Shown here: piece by piece, positions 1 through 7,985 of the stretch
Layout: each line of letters begins with the position of its first letter
How positions within the stretch are numbered: position 1 is the first letter of the stretch
Assembly (NCBI GenBank): GCA_015039465.1
Contig: MU130625.1
Span: 48,867-59,099 of the forward strand
Length of the DNA: 10,233 nucleotides
Direction of reading: 5' to 3'
From: Phlegmacium glaucopus
Taxonomy: Eukaryota; Basidiomycota; Agaricomycetes; Agaricales; Cortinariaceae
The notes under the pieces: model-generated
Databases searched by the model: none
What the model was told of the DNA's origin: nothing
Seen by the model: only the letters and a program-made list of their open reading frames with translations
Made by a program: the position numbers and the translations under genes

Positions 1-668
1 GCAGACTTATCTACCTCTGTATTACCACGCTAAGTTTCACTAACGGGGTGGGGTACTCCATTGAGTACTAAAGTCCGGGTGACTTAAGGGATAGAGCACG
101 ATCTCACAAACGTGTAGCAACTTAATTGGAGAACAATTGTAGACAGTCCAGGGAAGCAGAAGAGAGGAGTTGTAATACTTTACGGTGAACAAAACGGTTG
201 TTCCGGCTCTGTAAACTACTTACAACGACAAAAAACGAGCGTATTAACCAATACATGGTGTAATTGTACAAACATAGGGAGGGTAAGTATTTGTTGAACT
301 GTAGTACTAAACGAGAATTTCAGTAATCGTAGCACCCTAAGGTCAATAAGTTCTTCGGTGTCACAGCAAAACCTGGGGTTAACGGTAACGATAGCTGGGT
401 TAGTAGGACCCGGTTTCCTTTCCCTCGAGCAGCAAATGTGACTTGAGTTGGGAAATGTGACTTGAGTTGGGAAGTGGTGGGAATTTGTTAAACACAACCT
501 CGTAAATACTTTGACGCACCAGGCACGCTCCGGTAGAAGCCATAGGAAGCATTAGCGTTGTAGGCGGTCGAAAGCTCCCAATCATCTCCGCATTAAAGGA
601 CAAGTACCCTGGATTGAGAAATCCCAGGTAAGCACGGTGAAACCTATCATTACAAAAAATAATAATCT
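1..668. other. Stretch without a recognisable gene
   Basis: I see no credible coding exon here on either strand. The minus-strand open frames are short, have no recognisable motif and are not joined by convincing splice sites. The only local structure is a perfect tandem duplication of a 19-bp unit at 434-452 and 453-471 (unit begins AAATGTGACTTGAG). The GCCGG word common in the right-hand part of the window is nearly absent. The stretch adjoins the truncated 5' end of the helicase remnant, so it may be decayed transposon sequence or unrelated flank. Confidence 0.5.
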
Positions 669-2460
669 GAAAGCGAACCTGGTCTAATGTACAGCCATAA
701 AGAAGTCTCTGGTGACATCGACAATGAATGAACGCACATAATCACAATGGTCTCTGGCATCATTACATTGAAGGACCAGCTGCACGAGTATATGTTTCGA
801 GGGCAAGATTTGGTTGATATGGATTTGCTATCCTTTGTACTCGAAACGTACAATGGAAAAGCTGAACGAAAGGACGGCGTTTCGGCAAATCAACTACAGG
901 CATCTATGGGGGCCATTCAAAGATTAGGAGGAAGACCACTGAATCCACGAGTTCCGTACCGGCAAGGATTCAACAAGACCGGCCGTTGTAAAATTTTCCG
1001 AACTGAAGGTCATGAGACGTTGCCGCAGTTTGTGGGCAGTTGGATGCCAAGAAGCGATAAGCCACAGGACAGAGAAATTTATTGTGCAAGCATGCTCGCA
1101 CTCTTAAAGCCATGGAACGATCTTTCCAAACTCAAAAAGGATTCGGAGACTTTTGAACACAGCTTCAATGGATTTGTAGACAAAGCAAACAAAAAAACGC
1201 ACGATATAATCGAAAACATTCAGTATTACTATGAATGTTATGAAGGCACAAAGAAACATCGGGAAGATGCAATGGGTGATGGTGGAGGAAGGACTATTGA
1301 TCTTGATGACGAGGCAGACATAGATGATCTAACAAGCAGCTCGCAGGTGTTCCATCTGGAAGCTCCGGAACCAACTGAAGACGATATTTTGTTGGCTTAT
1401 GAATCAAGGGGCACAATGCATGAGCGATTGTATGCGCAAGTGACGATGAACACAGCGATAGAATGTGGAGTCTTCTCCGAATTCAAATCGCAGACCACCT
1501 TTTTAGCCAACGCCGATAAAGCGAATGCCGATGACCTTGAGATCTTTCACGGATGGGAAGAGCAACTGAAGGCCATTACTAGAAAGTCTGCTGAAAATGG
1601 AACACCAGCTCTGTTTGCGGCCAATGACGATGCGCCACGAACCAGTTGTGATACGGGGGAAGGTGTGGAGCAGATCCTACAGGATGATCATTATACACAT
1701 CCCGGCCTTCTATTTGATCAACAAAATTTATTTCCTCGACATAAAAGAGACTTACTGAATGAGGACCAACGACGGGCGCATGATATTGTGGAAAGACAAC
1801 TTGTTAAACGACTGGCAGGTAGGTCTGGGAATGCAAGATGTCCAACGGTTGAAAAACTTACTACATGAGAAGGTGAAGACACTCCTCAGCTCCGGATGCT
1901 TGTGTTAGGACACGGAGGCACCGGCAAATCGATGTTAATAGGAGCGATTACCGAGACATTTGAAGCTCTAGGAGCACGGGACAAGCTTGCGAAATGTGGA
2001 ACATCAGGTGTCGCGGCCGTCATCGTTGGTGGTCAAACCTATCACTCTTGGGCAGGAATACCAATCAATAGCCCACGCAAGGAGAATTGGGTCGATACAA
2101 CCAGTCAGGAGATTCAAAATCGACGAAAAAAAATATAAGTGGACGACAATTCTTGATATGCGATGAGATTTCCATGTGTACAAAACAGCTGAAGTACAGG
2201 GGGTCAGAGATCGTTTCAAAAGTAAGAGCGGCAGAGGGGGTAGGAAGAGCTTCGGAGGCGTTTGGGGGGATGGACATTATAGATTTTGGCGATTTCCATC
2301 AGTTTCCACCCGTCCATAACCCAAACGCGGCCTTGTACTGTGACAGGCCGGACAGTGATGACGGTCACGGGTTGAAAGGCAGATCGATTTTCTTGGAGTA
2401 TGACAAAGTGGTGATTTTGCGTGAACAGATGAGGGTGACCGACCCTGTGTGGGCCGCACA
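669..2460 (+). pseudogene. Helitron-type Pif1-like DNA helicase, degenerate and truncated at both ends
   Basis: This is the helicase half of a fungal Helitron RepHel protein, which would unwind DNA during rolling-circle transposition. The first open part (ATG at 747) has the pre-helicase region typical of fungal Helitrons: FRGQDL, then EGHETLPQFVG and YCASMLALLKPW. The Walker A motif GHGGTGKS lies at 1908-1931, Walker B LICDEIS at 2153-2173, and GDFHQFPPV at 2288-2314, followed by LREQMRVTDPVW. Homology then stops near 2450, so the C-terminal helicase motifs are absent; the HUH Rep nuclease domain is also absent. The same frame extends upstream to 669 through a TGA at 729-731. A stop at 1866-1868 is bypassed if 1819-1869 (GTAGGT...GAG, 51 nt, CTTAC branch-like site) is an intron, which joins the frames exactly. 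A run of eight A near 2126-2133 carries a -1 frameshift. GCCGG density is about background here, unlike the right-hand neighbours. The family assignment is secure; I infer the gene is dead. Confidence 0.88.
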
Positions 2461-2468
2461 TAGGGACA

Positions 2469-2610
2469 CTACAGTGTACCGAATGATACGATTCCCGGAA
2501 CAGACACACTGTGTTGAAAGATACGGGTTCACGGGGCCCCGTGAATCCGCGAATACAGCAGGGCTTATTAAGACATACACACTGTGTCGAATGATACGGA
2601 TTCACGGAAT
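2469..2610. repeat. Short direct repeats around a perfect palindrome
   Basis: Three imperfect copies of a roughly 30-bp word start near 2471, 2508 and 2581. They share ACWGTGT, then GAATGATACG or a close variant, then ATTCACGG or ATTCCCGG. The spacings (37 and 73 bp) suggest a 36-37 bp period with one decayed unit. Within them, 2528-2545 is an 18-bp perfect palindrome (TTCACGGGGCCCCGTGAA), extending to 2524-2549 with one mismatched pair. The block begins just where helicase homology ends, so it may be the edge of whatever truncated the Helitron, or a terminal hairpin of another element. I cannot name a family. Confidence 0.6.
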
Positions 2611-2824
2611 ACGGACGGCACCATTAGGTGCCGGGTATACTTATAGGCAGGGCCGGTGTCAACCGGCAGATGCCTCTGGTCTCGACCAGCACTGCTTGTA
2701 GGATAGAGTAGTGGACCTAGTGGCACTGTCTGTTGGTATGACCAGTGCTAGCATGCGTCGGCTTTGATGCCAACACTTCGCAGTGGTCATGGCCGGCATT
2801 GCTAGTAGTGAGGTGTCCAGGCCT

Positions 2825-3532
2825 GCCGGGTGAGGCCAAACAAACATACCGGTTGATCTCGAGGATGCCGGTGAATACCAAGGATGCCGCATGAGAGCAA
2901 GCATGCCAGTTGATAGACCTCAATGATGCCGGGTGATTGTATGCATGCCGGTTGATGCCAGGCCTGCCGCTTGATGACAGGAATGCCGGTGGATAGCGAG
3001 CACGCCGGTTGAGACCATGCATGCCGGTTGATCACAAGAATGCCGGTGGATAGCAAGAATGCCGGTGGATGCCAGGCATGCCGGTTGATAGCAGGCCTGC
3101 CGGTTGATAGCAGGCCTGCCGGTTGATAGCGAGTATGCCGGTTGATAGAACGAATGCCGGGTAATAGCAAGAATGCCGGGTAATCGCAAGCATGCCGGTG
3201 GATAGCGAGCACGCCGGTTGAGAGCATGCATGCCGGTTGATAACAAGAATGCCGGTGCATAGGCATGCCGGGTGACACTGAGCATGCCGGGCGATAGCAG
3301 GCCTGCCGGTTCATAGTGAGAATGCCGGTTGATAGAAAGAATGCCGGGTAATAGCAAGAATGCCGGGTTATGGTAGGCATGCCGGTTGACAGGAGGCCTG
3401 CCGTTTGACAGCAAGAATGCTGGTTGATCCCAGGCATGCTAGTTGATAACAAGCAGATAGTGAGTTAATATCAAGATTACTGTGATCCCAAGCATGCCGG
3501 TTGATCCCCACATGCCGGAGCGTATTTGTCAC
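2825..3532. repeat. 19-bp minisatellite built on GCCGG (about 33 units)
   Basis: Consensus unit is GCCGGTTGATAGCARGMAT. Most units are exactly 19 bp; exceptions are 23-bp units at 2825 and 2905 and a 16-bp unit at 3251. Two identical units sit at 3080 and 3099. The block starting at 2985 (units GCCGGTGGATAGCGAGCAC then GCCGGTTGAGACCATGCAT) recurs almost identically at 3194, 209 bp or eleven units away, so larger duplications have occurred. Continuous repeats fade at about 3456, with two isolated units at 3496 and 3514. Because 19 is not a multiple of 3 and no stop occurs on the minus strand, long minus-strand frames arise, but they are artefacts. The array lies between the helicase remnant and the 3' end of the 180-aa gene. 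Confidence 0.93.
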
Positions 3533-3609
3533 ACATTGCCGCCTTCCACCCGCCGGTGTCGTATTCCAAGGATAGTAAATAATAACATAAATGTGCAATA
3601 TCAAATATA

Positions 3610-4526
3610 TTACTGCATCCCTGCAACATTACTGCCAGCCTCGGCACATGGGCCAGTGGATTCAATGACTTTTATAGACTGATAAGCCATTTGAAGGGTC
3701 GTCTCCGTTGATGATTGCAAACTCGTAAAGGCCTTGTACATCTTTTGCTCTGCCTTGATCCCCTCCAGTTCCGCCATGTACAACCGATGTGCGGCATCTT
3801 TGTATGATATGCCGAGCCTTTCTTGAAGTGCCAGGACCTCGCTATGTGCTGCTAAACGTTCACGATCACTAGATCCCTAGAAATGGGGGCTCAGCGAAAC
3901 CGGCATAAAATTCCACTTTCACTCACGGGAACGGTTGGCATCATGATTTTGCCCTCTCCAATAATGTCAAAGAGCTGGCTGGCAAATTGATGGACCTTCA
4001 AAATCATGGTTAGCATATGCAGTGGGCGATATCAGCCCAGAGCATGCCGGTCCAAAGTATGCCGAGACAAAGTATGCCGGCAGTCACCCCTGGAGGTATA
4101 CCGCCGACTAGTCTGCGAGCTAGCACAGCATGATAGCAAGGATGAGAGTAGGGAGGAAGCCGGTACGATGTATGCCGGTACGATGTATGCCGGTACTAGC
4201 TATGCCGGTACTAGCTATGCCGGTACTAGCTATGCCGGTACTAGCTATGCCGGTACTAGCTGAGCCGGTTGCAAGCAGCCAGACTGATGCCCGATAAACT
4301 AGGACAAGTAAGTACTTACCGTTCCTGAAGCACCGAAAGCCTTCAACTCTTCCTTCTTTCGATGTCCTTCGAACAGTTGATGCATTGCCGGTAACATGAA
4401 TGCCGGTACCAAGTATCTCTGATCATTGGGGCCAACAACGGTAATACATCCTTCCGGGATCCATGGGGTCTCACTGTTTTGTACGTTGTCGGAGGTAAAG
4501 GGGTTGGGATGTGTGCTGGATGCCAT
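3610..4526 (-). CDS. 180-aa coiled-coil-like protein of unknown function, three exons
   Basis: Exons are 4526-4320 (69 codons), 3995-3927 (23 codons) and 3876-3610 (88 codons plus TAA), all joined in phase 0. Intron 1 (4319-3996, 324 nt) has donor GTAAGT, branch CTAAC and acceptor GAAG. Intron 2 (3926-3877, 50 nt) is GTGAGT...CTAG and contains ATGCCGG. The start ATG at 4526 gives MASSTHPNPF; an upstream in-frame extension exists but lacks character. Residues about 23-57 (PWIPEGCITVVGPNDQRYLV onward) look globular. Residues about 95-165 are rich in Glu, Leu, Ala and Lys with heptad-like spacing, including LGISYKDAAHRLYMAELEG, suggesting a helical coiled coil. No signal peptide or membrane segment is visible. 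The gene is divergent from the Zn2Cys6-like gene with 234 bp between start codons. By memory it resembles small uncharacterised agaricomycete proteins; I assign no function. Confidence 0.75.
4046..4278. repeat. 15-bp minisatellite inside an intron
   Basis: Seven tandem 15-bp units occupy 4159-4263: two of type GCCGGTACGATGTAT and five of type GCCGGTACTAGCTAT, the last ending in GA. A partial eighth unit follows. Older units with the same period occur at 4046, 4061 and 4076 (GCCGGTCCAAAGTAT, GCCGAGACAAAGTAT, then GCCGGCAG). The whole block lies in intron 1 of the minus-strand 180-aa gene and accounts for much of its unusual 324-nt length. The unit shares GCCGG with the 19-bp and 30-bp arrays but nothing else. 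Confidence 0.92.
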
Positions 4527-4760
4527 TGGTGGTGAATGTTTGAGATAACAGCCAGTATATGTGCCGTGGCTCGAGCAAGCGAAGAAGGTCACGTGTATGT
4601 TGATTGTTGAATGTTCCCACGTGTATGTTGTTGATCCTGCCTTTTTTCCCCTCACCAGTCCCCACCACACGCTAAGGTGAGTGCCGATGGCACCAATGCC
4701 GGGTATTTACTGATTGTCTATGTAGTTTCTTTCCAGCAACCCACTACCAACAATCTATCA
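4527..4760. promoter_or_regulatory. Shared bidirectional promoter with two CACGTG boxes and a 5'-UTR intron
   Basis: This 234-bp gap separates the start codons of two divergent genes. Two palindromic CACGTG boxes lie at 4590-4595 and 4618-4623, each within the longer direct repeat CACGTGTATGTTG (4590-4602 and 4618-4630), 28 bp apart. CACGTG is the core recognised by bHLH factors such as fungal Cbf1/Pho4-type proteins; binding here is inference. On the + side, GTGAGT at 4677 and TAG ending at 4725 bound a likely 49-nt 5'-UTR intron containing ATGCCGG and a CTGAT branch-like site. An alternative acceptor ends at 4736. No clear TATA box is seen. Confidence 0.55.
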
Positions 4761-6303
4761 ATGTCTGCCTACACTCCAACCATTATCCGAGACCTCGTCG
4801 ACGACCTCGATGTCATTTTCCGGGCTGCCGTCCTCGACGGCACGATTCGAAAAGTGTTCCAGAAGGAACGCCCCACCATGGTAAGTCCTCCGCCATCATC
4901 AAAACACATACAGACATGTTCATCGAGCCTATAGAATACCTTGATGCAAGCGGCTCGCGACACACGCGACAGCCCTGAAATTCAACAGGAATTCAAGGCG
5001 CCGCGGTTTATCTGGCCATTTACCGAAGGCTGGCTCAGGGCAAAGACACAGGGACAGCTCGACGACCAGTTTTGGACCCGGCAAGTCGCTGTCTTGCAGG
5101 ATTTTGACCAGGAGCACCCAGACCAGCATCGTCAAGCCGGCATGGCACCGGCTGCAGTACCCAAAGCCCCGGTGCGACGTCTGCAAGTGATGGTAGCGAG
5201 TGGACCCTCAGGACGCAAGGCTCCTTCCCCGGCTCAGTTGACATCTACGGCAGTAGCACGAGAGCCGGCATCAGGAAAGCTGAAAGTGCTGGTTGCAGGT
5301 TCATCACTGGCACAGGTGGTACCGGCAGTAGCCCCAACTACCCGGCATATGCCGTCTGCCGGTTCTTCAATCCCTCAACCGGCACGACAAGACAAAGGCA
5401 AGGGAAAGATGGTGGCACTGGTGGAGGAAACAGACGACGAGGATGACGAGGATGACGAGGATGAGGAGACTCAGGAGGAGCCAAGGGCTAACGTCCGGCC
5501 TGTAGCACATGGGGGACACCCTGAACCTCCCTGTCAGGAGAAGGGGAAACAAAAAATGGTTGTGCCGGTTGATGAAATGGAGGACACGGAGGAGGGGGAT
5601 GAGGAGCAACCGCAACAACCAACGATTAAAGTCCAGCCCCCAGCAAGCCAGGGAGAGAAGAAGCGTCCGGCCCCAAAGACCAATGGCCGGCTCCGAACAC
5701 CGGCATGCCGGCGTTGCGTCAAATCGAAGAGGACTTGTTTGGAACAGGCGGGTTTCGCAACGGCATGTGTTTTCTGCGCGACAATCAAGATGAGATGTGA
5801 TCCAGCCAGTGAGGAGGAGGAAGATTGTGAGCAAGGAACAGCACGGGTCATTCAACCGGCACCCAGCAGGACAGCGGCACCCAGCAAGAAACAGTCATCC
5901 AGTAAGAAACCGGCCCCGGCAAAGCCGGCTACGTCCAACAAGCCACCACCCAGACAGAAACCGGCACCGGCGAAGAAAGTAGTACCGGCACCCAAATCTC
6001 GACGTGCCCCGGCTGCCGGCGCCAAGAAGAAGGTGGTCAAGAGTCCTGCCATGATCATTTCCAGTGACGCAGAGACTTCTGATGCCGGTGCTGCCAACCA
6101 GCGCCCACAGACACAGACCTTTGCAGATTTGGACTGGGACGATGGTAAGTTTCATGTTTCATTTTCCAATATATTTATCCATGACATTTCTAGATATTGA
6201 ACATTTGACGTCCATGGTCACCGACTTCCGCAACGAACTGGTCGCGTGTCTGCAAGACGTGAACACGCTGGAGGAGAGGATGGACAACATCAGAAAAAAA
6301 TAA
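4761..6303 (+). CDS. Zn2Cys6-like Lys/Pro/Ala-rich protein, 5' part, truncated to 479 aa by an insertion
   Basis: Exons are 4761-4880 (phase 0), 4935-6144 (phase 1) and 6194-6303. The introns are 4881-4934 (54 nt, GTAAGT...ATAG) and 6145-6193 (49 nt, GTAAGT...CTAG). The ATG at 4761 follows the promoter region and gives MSAYTPTIIRDLVDDLDVIF, a helical start. Residues 41-100 look globular (PRFIWPFTEGWLR). An acidic run (TDDEDDEDDEDEE) lies near residues 205-217. Cysteines at about 298, 301, 308, 318, 321 and 328 fit CX2CX6CX9CX2CX6C, the spacing of the fungal Zn(II)2Cys6 DNA-binding cluster, with basic residues in the first loop (CRRCVKSKRTC). A Pro/Ala/Lys tract follows to about residue 420, then a coiled coil (LQDVNTLEERMDN). 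The last codons and the TAA at 6301-6303 come from the foldback element. I expect a nuclear, possibly DNA-binding protein; the mid-chain cluster and missing regulatory domain are atypical for Zn2Cys6 activators. Confidence 0.75.
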
Positions 6304-6675
6304 CCTTGGCCTGGCTGGCTCTGGCTGCCCTGGCCTGCCCTGGCCAGCCCTGAACATCTTTGGCTAGGTTTAAAAATCTGAAAAAATGCTAACAAATCAC
6401 AGAAATATTTATAGCACCCAATTCCAAAAAAATTACACAATTACATAAGACAGATGCTGAGATATTAAAGACATTAAATCCTATTTGAATATCTTTAATA
6501 TCTCAGCATCTCTCTTATGTAATTGTCTAATTTTTTTGGAATTGGGTGCTATAAATATTTCTGTGATTTGTTAGCATTTTTTCATATTTTTAAACCTAGC
6601 CAAAGATGTTCAGGGCTGGCCAGGGCAGGCCAGGGCAGCCAGAGCCAGCCAGGCCAAGGTTATTTTTTTCTGATG
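6288..6675. mobile_element. 388-bp foldback/MITE-like element with 183-bp terminal inverted repeats
   Basis: The left arm (6288-6470) and right arm (6493-6675) are inverted repeats of 183 bp each, differing at three positions by eye with no indels, around a 22-nt loop. Termini are CATCAGAAAAAAATAACC and its complement. The direct repeat CAA flanks it at 6285-6287 and 6676-6678, a likely 3-bp target-site duplication. Removing the element and one CAA rejoins the host reading frame exactly. Subterminal DNA (about 6305-6355 and mirror) is dense in CTGGC/GCCAG words, possibly transposase sites. No transposase is encoded, so it is non-autonomous. A 3-bp duplication fits several DNA transposon superfamilies; the ends do not match CACTA or Harbinger TWA sites, so I leave it unclassified. 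High arm identity suggests recent arrival or arm conversion. Confidence 0.93.
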
Positions 6676-6678
6676 CAA

Positions 6679-7762
6679 TGCGTTCATCCTGGTGGAGACA
6701 TGGCTGATGAAGAATGTGGCGGCTGAAGGGGAGGTCCGGGTTTTGGGTCAGCGAGTAGAGGCTCAGAATACGGAGATGGAAGAGATGAGGGAACAGCTTG
6801 CCTGCGCTGAGGAGCTGCTGAAGACCCTCAGCGAGAAACCACCTCAGCAAGACCATGCAATGGTACCGGCCACTCCTGCCCCAATACTAGTGCTGGGTTC
6901 GCCGACCCTGGGATCATCAAGACCGGCACCTACACTCCCTGTTCCTGACCAAGGAAGAACAACGCCGGGACCTCCTCCACCAGCAGCACTGCCGGCTCCA
7001 CACCAGATGCCGGACTTCCATCCGTCTGTACAGCAGATGCCGGCTCCATGTCCGGTGCCCATTGTCAACCCACTGCCGGTAGGGAATGAAATGCCGGTGG
7101 CTCTCCCACTGCCGGCGTCTCAGCCAATGCCGCACGTGAACCCAGCCCCTCGCACTGTGCCAATGCCAGATGGCGAGGCTGTCCAACCGGCAGCTGCACC
7201 TCACACCATACCCACTCCATGTCCGGCACCAACTGTCGACCTCCTGCCGGTAGGGAACGAGATGCCAGTAGATCTCCCATTGCCGGCGTCTCAGCCAATG
7301 CCAGATGTGAACCCCCCTGTGTCTATGCCAATGCCGGCCGCCGAAGCTGTCCAATCGGCGACTGCGCCTCACACAGTGCCGATCCCTGATGATGTGCCTA
7401 CTGCCCATCCGATGGCAGCTGATCCCGCTGACATGCCCCCGCCTGCCTTGCCATCCACATCGGAACCCATAGTGGACATGCCAAGTGTCCACCTACTGCC
7501 TCCAACTCCAAACACATCGCAGGAAGCCATAAAGTATACCTGGACCACCCTTCTGCAAGTGCCGGGTCCTGCTGTTACGCCTTTGCCTCCACAGACTCCA
7601 TCTGGCAGTCGGTCTCGTGCCTGGTCCAAATCACCAGCTGCCGAAGCTACTGACCTGCGCCGGTCTCCACGTCTGGCCTCATCACCCGGCCCAGCCTCCA
7701 CCAAACGACTTGCCGATGACACCCTTGAAGAGCCAGCTCCCAAGAAGCACAGGCAGCAGTGA
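6679..7762 (+). pseudogene. Detached 3' part of the Zn2Cys6-like gene (coiled coil plus Pro/Met-rich tail)
   Basis: This is the continuation of the gene split by the foldback element. Excising the element plus one CAA joins ATG GAC AA to T GCG TTC in frame. The four coding segments then total 2508 nt, 836 codons including TGA, or 835 aa. The coiled coil that started before the insertion continues here (VLGQRVEAQNTEMEEMREQL) to about residue 528. A long Pro/Met/Ala/Val region follows, with a 57-residue internal duplication. The C-terminus carries basic clusters (KRLADD, PKKHRQQ), plausible nuclear localisation signals. Its only own starts are a GTG at 6692 and later ATGs with no promoter evidence, so I read it as orphaned unless transcripts skip the insertion. 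An AATAAA lies 132 nt past the stop. Confidence 0.72.
7046..7384 (+). repeat. In-frame 171-bp duplication encoding a Pro/Met-rich 57-residue block
   Basis: The segment 7046-7216 is repeated as 7217-7384 (57 and 56 codons). Both copies read PCPxPxVxxLPVGNEMPVxL, then LPASQPMPxVNP, then AVQxAxAPHTxP. Third-position and scattered changes show it is not brand new. The copies retain GCCGG words at matching places. It lengthens the Pro-rich tail without breaking frame. Confidence 0.85.
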
Positions 7763-7985
7763 GGGGGTTGCCGGTCATTTTTGGTTCCTATTCATATCTT
7801 CATCCTACTACGCATCCCAGTTTACGTGTTCTTTTGGTCGCCTTGTTGTTTCTTGCCTCATTGACTTATACACCCTTGTCTTTTTAATTGCAAAATAAAT
7901 GTTTATATTCTGAATTGGACAGTGAGTGCCCGGTATCACCTGATGGGAGTGGGAACCAGTGACCGGCATGGCCTGGCTCACTCTA
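7763..7985. other. Convergent intergenic spacer
   Basis: This 223-bp gap separates the stop codons of two genes transcribed towards each other. It is pyrimidine-rich on the + strand near 7790-7880. A polyadenylation-type signal for the + gene lies at 7894-7899. No further gene or RNA is apparent. The two 3' UTRs probably overlap or abut. Confidence 0.6.
7894..7899 (+). terminator. AATAAA polyadenylation-type signal
   Basis: An exact AATAAA lies in a T/A-rich stretch 132 nt after the TGA at 7762, followed by TGTTTATATTC. It would serve the + strand gene. Fungal signals are loosely defined, so this is suggestive only. Confidence 0.45.

Noticed and set aside
216..603. Minus-strand frames of 93 and 67 codons near the left end
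   Set aside because: Different frames, no recognisable motif, no convincing splice junctions between them, and no repeat or codon signature of coding.
2802..3452. Long minus-strand open frames (up to 216 codons) rich in Ser-Thr-Gly-His-Arg-Pro repeats
   Set aside because: They arise from the 19-bp array, which lacks stops in the minus frames. Several frames are open at once, unit lengths of 16 and 23 bp shift frame, and there is no other coding sign.
2825..3456. CRISPR array
   Set aside because: Units are contiguous 19-bp repeats with no spacers, diverge gradually, and sit in a eukaryotic context. No cas genes are present.
4677..4934. An 85-codon plus frame opening with GTG at 4677
   Set aside because: Its beginning coincides with a GTGAGT...TAG intron in the 5' UTR and its end with the first coding intron. 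Only 4761-4880 of it is coding.
5367..6155. Minus-strand frames of 81-162 codons opposite the Zn2Cys6-like exon
   Set aside because: They are shadows of a GC-rich, low-complexity exon. The plus strand has the cysteine cluster and phase-matched introns.
6288..6675. Foldback structure as a transcription terminator or structured RNA gene
   Set aside because: The arms are 183 bp, carry a 3-bp flanking duplication and interrupt a reading frame exactly, which fits transposition better.
6159..6726. Two nearly identical peptides of about 50 residues on opposite strands around 6290-6670
   Set aside because: They are the same frame read in the two arms of the foldback element, not genes.
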